DNA from: CBDCME01 sp965218865
GTDB taxonomy: Bacteria; Pseudomonadota; Alphaproteobacteria; JAAXGF01
Direction: 5' to 3'
Assembly: GCA_965218865.1 (NCBI GenBank)
Contig: CBDCME010000059.1
Location: forward strand, 1-8,158
DNA length: 8,158 nt
The notes under the pieces were generated by a model. That model ran no database searches. It saw nothing but the letters and a program-made list of their open reading frames with translations, and was not told the DNA's origin. Shown here piece by piece: positions 6,058-8,158 of this stretch (within the stretch, counting starts at the first letter, position 1; every line of letters starts with the position of its first letter). Position numbers and translations under genes: made by a program.

Positions 6058-7230
6058 GTGACGACGCCGATGAATGACCGTGAGAGAAAGCCATTGCCAC
6101 ATCAGCGATCGAGCCAGACCGCCCCACGGGCCCGGGACCTGTTGGCGTGGTACGCGCGAAACCGGCGCCATTTTCCCTGGCGCGGCGCCCCAGGCGAAAG
6201 GGTGGATCCCTACCGGGTCTGGCTCAGCGAGATCATGTTGCAGCAAACGACCACGGCGACGGTGGCGCCCTATTTTCAAGCCTTCACCGAGCGCTGGCCG
6301 CGGTTGGCGGATTTGGCCACGGCAAGCCTCGACGAGGTGCTGCACGCCTGGCAGGGCCTCGGCTATTACGCCCGGGCCCGAAACCTTTACAAATGCGCCC
6401 GGCTCGTGTGGGCGCAACACGGCGGCCGCTTTCCCGAGTCGGAAACAGCCTTGCGCGCCTTGCCTGGGGTGGGACCGTACACCGCGGCAGCGATCGCCGC
6501 GATCGCCTTCGGGCAACGGGCAACCGTCGTCGACGGCAACGTCGAGCGGGTCGTGGCCCGACTCTTCGATGTCGGCGCGCCGCTGCCGACCAGCAAGAAG
6601 CGCCTCCATGAGCTGGCGGCGACTCTGACGCCACGGAAGGGGGCCGGGGATTACGCCCAGGCCATGATGGACCTCGGGGCCACCGTTTGCCTGGCCAGAA
6701 ATCCGATGTGCGACACGTGTCCCTGGGCCGCGGCCTGTGCCGGACGCGCCGCGGGACACGCAGCCGAATTTCCTCGGCGATTGGCCCAGCCAGCCCGGCC
6801 GACGCGGTATGGCCTCGCCTTCTGGACGGTCCGACGCGACGGCGCGATACTCCTGCGCCGACGCCCCGAGAGCGGCCTCCTGGGCGGTCTCATGGAAGTG
6901 CCCACGACGTCGTGGCGCGATCAAGCCTGGGACCTCGAATCGGCCCCGCGTCATGCACCCTGCGTCGCTAACTGGCAACAGCTGCCGGGAACCGTGCGGC
7001 ACAGTTTTACCCATTTCCACCTCCGCATCGTCGTTTTCACGGGCGACGTCGGCCACGGTACACCGGACGGCGTCTGGTGCCCTCCCGGTCGCCTTTCCGC
7101 GCACGCCCTCCCCACGGTCATGATAAAGGTGGTTCGTCACGTCATGCACCACCCCGAAACTCCGTCCGACCCGGGACCGGATCGAGGTGGGCCGCAACGG
7201 GCCGAAAGCTGCGGCGGTGCTGGGGCGTGA
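6058..7230 (+). CDS. mutY: A/G-specific adenine DNA glycosylase MutY
   Basis: MutY removes adenine mispaired with 8-oxoguanine, preventing G:C to T:A mutations. Visible landmarks are FPWR (39-42); WLSEIMLQQTT with catalytic Glu58; the helix-hairpin-helix LPGVGPYTAAAI (135-146); the catalytic Asp159 in VVDGNVERV; and the four 4Fe-4S cysteines C211-X6-C218-X2-C221-X5-C227. The C-terminal NUDIX-like 8-oxoG-recognition domain starts about residue 250 and includes HSFTHFHL (315-322). The start is either GTG 6058 or ATG 6070; neither has a good Shine-Dalgarno, and the glycosylase domain is unaffected. The family's conserved end (LPTVMIKV) is reached by residue 358. The remaining 30 or so residues are low-complexity and overlap rnhB on the other strand, so the tail is probably a run-on rather than a domain. 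Confidence 0.96.
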   Translation: MTTPMNDRERKPLPHQRSSQTAPRARDLLAWYARNRRHFPWRGAPGERVDPYRVWLSEIMLQQTTTATVAPYFQAFTERWPRLADLATASLDEVLHAWQGLGYYARARNLYKCARLVWAQHGGRFPESETALRALPGVGPYTAAAIAAIAFGQRATVVDGNVERVVARLFDVGAPLPTSKKRLHELAATLTPRKGAGDYAQAMMDLGATVCLARNPMCDTCPWAAACAGRAAGHAAEFPRRLAQPARPTRYGLAFWTVRRDGAILLRRRPESGLLGGLMEVPTTSWRDQAWDLESAPRHAPCVANWQQLPGTVRHSFTHFHLRIVVFTGDVGHGTPDGVWCPPGRLSAHALPTVMIKVVRHVMHHPETPSDPGPDRGGPQRAESCGGAGA

Positions 7231-7774
7231 CACCGAATCGAGAGAGGGCCTCGCGGTGCTCACGCGTTCCGTAACCGGCGTTGTGTTCCCAACCGAACCC
7301 CGGGTGATCATCGGCTAGACGCGCCATCAGCCGATCACGATACACCTTCGCGACGATCGACCCCGCGGCGATCGAAAGGCTGCGCCGGTCGCCCCCGACG
7401 ACGGCCGTGCACGGCATCTCCAGGCGCGGAACCTGGCGGCCATCGACAAGGACGTGCGCGGGCACGACGGGGAGGTTGGTGATCGCGCGCCGCATCGCCA
7501 ACAGCGCCGCCTGAAGAATATTGAGTTCATCAATCTCGCCGGCGCTGGCCAAGCCTATCCCGACGTGAGCGACCCGACGCAGCGCGGCGGCCAATTTTTC
7601 GCGGCGGCCGCGGGAAAGCTTCTTGGAATCGTCTATCCCCCGTGGCACGGAAGCCGGTTCGAGAATAACCGCCCCGGCAACGACCGGTCCCGCCCAAGGT
7701 CCCCGGCCAACCTCGTCCACCCCAGCGACCGGCGCCATAAGCGCGTTCTCCATTGTCAGATCAGGCGACCCCAT
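7142..7774 (-). CDS. rnhB: Ribonuclease HII
   Basis: RNase HII cleaves RNA in RNA-DNA hybrids and starts ribonucleotide excision repair. The 210-residue protein has the signature AGVDEVGRGPWAGPVVAGAV with acidic Asp20 and Glu21, DDSKKLS (48-54), Asp111 in VLVDGR, and SIAAGSIVAKVYRD ending at Asp147, which together fit the DEDD active site. It also has FGWEHNAGYGT and a normal end HRRSFRPVA plus about 17 residues. The start at 7774 is preferred because PDLTMENAL resembles the N-terminus of related proteins. ATG 7738 (residue 13) has the better Shine-Dalgarno (GGAG, 9 nt upstream) and remains possible. It is convergent with mutY and overlaps it by 89 bp. Its upstream region is shared with the divergent integrase gene, so its native promoter may have been replaced. 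Confidence 0.95.
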   Translation of the reverse strand: MGSPDLTMENALMAPVAGVDEVGRGPWAGPVVAGAVILEPASVPRGIDDSKKLSRGRREKLAAALRRVAHVGIGLASAGEIDELNILQAALLAMRRAITNLPVVPAHVLVDGRQVPRLEMPCTAVVGGDRRSLSIAAGSIVAKVYRDRLMARLADDHPGFGWEHNAGYGTREHREALSRFGVTPQHRRSFRPVAAHLDPVPGRTEFRGGA

Positions 7775-7798
7775 ACCAACACTTAGCCAACCTTAACC

Positions 7799-7828
7799 TT
7801 GCAATCCCCGCCAAACATGTCGTATAGT
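7799..7828 (+). promoter_or_regulatory. Candidate sigma70 promoter for the integrase gene
   Basis: TTGCAA (7799-7804) and TATAGT (7823-7828) are separated by 18 bp, matching TTGACA at four and TATAAT at five of six positions. Transcription would begin about 7835, giving a leader of roughly 80 nt before the ATG at 7914 that carries most of the repeats. Confidence 0.5.
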
Positions 7829-7831
7829 TAC

Positions 7832-7843
7832 CTATGGTCATAG
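7832..7843. promoter_or_regulatory. Palindrome CTATG-GT-CATAG at the predicted start site
   Basis: Perfect 5-bp inverted arms (7832-7836 and 7839-7843) flank a 2-bp spacer just downstream of the candidate -10 element. That is the place expected for an operator bound by a dimeric repressor. The arms are short enough that chance is possible. Confidence 0.35.
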
Positions 7844-7913
7844 CTGGCTAACCGTAGGAAAGATACATTCAGTTAGCCAGGATTAGCCAGTTGGTTAGCC
7901 AGGAGGTTGTCTA

Positions 7914-8158
7914 ATGCCACGTAAGCTGACCGAATCCAAGCGGTACGCGAGGATGATCGCGGCCTGGAAACCGGAACCCGGGGATCGCAAGCCGCGGAGC
8001 GATCCCACGACTGAAGGATTGTATTGCAGGCCAACCCCCGCTGGTAAGAAGACACTCTGCGTCGTCTCCAAGGTTACGGGCACACGAAAGCAGATTTGGA
8101 AAAAGCTGCTCGATTACGTTGACGAAAGTAGCTTGGAGGAGGCGAGGAGACAAGCTCC
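7914..8158 (+). CDS. Tyrosine-family integrase, N-terminal arm-binding part (partial at window end)
   Basis: From the ATG at 7914 the frame stays open to the window edge (81 codons and 2 bases). AGGAGG with a 7-nt spacer gives an excellent ribosome-binding site. After a basic start (MPRKLTESKRYARMIAAWKP) the sequence reads DPTTEGLYCRPTPAGKKTLC (30-49), VVSKVTGTRKQIW (50-62) and VDESSLEEARRQA (69-81). This follows the layout of arm-DNA-binding N-terminal domains of P4-type phage and island integrases: GLyxRvTPsGkKt..v..r..GkrkqxW, then a line ending SxxEAR..A. The catalytic R-H-R-Y domain would lie outside the window, so the call rests on the N-terminus only. The gene is divergent from rnhB and probably marks one end of a prophage or genomic island. 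An unrelated DNA-binding protein is a less likely alternative. Confidence 0.72.
   Translation, partial: MPRKLTESKRYARMIAAWKPEPGDRKPRSDPTTEGLYCRPTPAGKKTLCVVSKVTGTRKQIWKKLLDYVDESSLEEARRQA

Larger units (their letters stand above)
7783..7902. repeat. Cluster of five TTAGCCA repeats (four TTAGCCAG)
   Basis: TTAGCCAG occurs at 7873-7880, 7883-7890 and 7895-7902 on the plus strand (spacings 10 and 12 bp) and at 7851-7844 on the minus strand. TTAGCCAA is at 7783-7790. The inverted copy and the last direct copy extend to a perfect 10-bp inverted repeat, CTGGCTAACC (7844-7853) and GGTTAGCCAG (7893-7902). Direct copies about one helical turn apart beside an integrase gene suit arm-type recombinase sites, excisionase sites or an autoregulatory operator. 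The last copy touches the integrase Shine-Dalgarno, so binding or RNA pairing there could limit integrase expression. The function is inferred; the repeats are directly seen. Confidence 0.75.
7775..7913. promoter_or_regulatory. Intergenic regulatory region between rnhB and integrase
   Basis: This 139-bp stretch is visibly richer in A and T than its neighbours and codes for nothing I can support. It holds a candidate promoter toward the integrase, a short palindrome at the predicted transcription start, five copies of TTAGCCA, and a strong Shine-Dalgarno (AGGAGG, 7901-7906), each listed separately. No tRNA or other RNA gene is seen. I could not find a convincing promoter for rnhB in it. It is the likely location of one junction of the integrated element, but with only one end in view the core attachment site cannot be named. 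Confidence 0.6.

Noticed and set aside
6016..7311. Long open frame (431 codons) on the minus strand opposite mutY
   Set aside because: It is antisense to a gene with complete MutY motifs. The translation is Arg/Gly/Pro-rich with no recognisable domain, typical of third-position GC bias.
1311..7790. ACTTAGCCAA shared by the IS end (1311-1320) and the integrase leader (7781-7790)
   Set aside because: A 10-bp match is expected by chance several times in 8 kb, and the flanks differ. I do not take it as evidence linking the two elements.
7775..7913. CRISPR array or tRNA-type attachment site in the repeat-rich leader
   Set aside because: The repeats are 7-10 bp with 2-4 bp between them, far too short for CRISPR, and no tRNA fold is seen.

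Overview
The window looks like chromosomal DNA of a GC-rich alphaproteobacterium, probably Rhodospirillales-like. The evidence is the SMC protein, whose hinge resembles alphaproteobacterial SMC, and the gene cluster mutY / DUF721 (DciA-like) / DsbA-like thioredoxin / smc, with rnhB next door. This taxonomic call rests on remembered family resemblance, not on a search.

Layout. (1) Positions 1-1078 (+) hold what I read as the remains of a diversity-generating retroelement (DGR). It consists of the 3' part of a formylglycine-generating-enzyme (FGE-sulfatase / C-type-lectin fold) target gene, its C-terminal variable-repeat-like segment, a GC-rich hairpin followed by a T-run, and an intact avd accessory gene. 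The target gene carries two in-frame nonsense codons. The template repeat and reverse transcriptase expected after avd are absent. (2) Positions ~1079-1346 carry the left end and orfA start of an IS3-family element, abutting the end of avd. (3) Positions 1359-5430 (-) are a lipoprotein-type DsbA-like thioredoxin and smc, 16 nt apart, behind a good sigma70-type promoter. (4) Positions 5528-6019 (-) are a DUF721/DciA-like gene, divergent from mutY (+, 6058-7230) across only 38 bp. mutY converges on rnhB (-, 7142-7774) and the two reading frames overlap by 89 bp. (5) Positions 7775-7913 form a lower-GC regulatory region with a likely promoter, a palindrome and five copies of TTAGCCA. It leads into the start of a tyrosine-recombinase (integrase) gene at 7914 that runs off the right edge.

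How it fits together: the central block is conserved housekeeping (chromosome organisation, DNA repair, removal of ribonucleotides from DNA, envelope disulfide chemistry). It is flanked on both sides by mobile or accessory DNA: a decayed DGR plus IS remnant on the left, and the integrase end of a probable integrated element on the right. The two most interesting signals are the broken DGR and the repeat-rich leader of the integrase gene.
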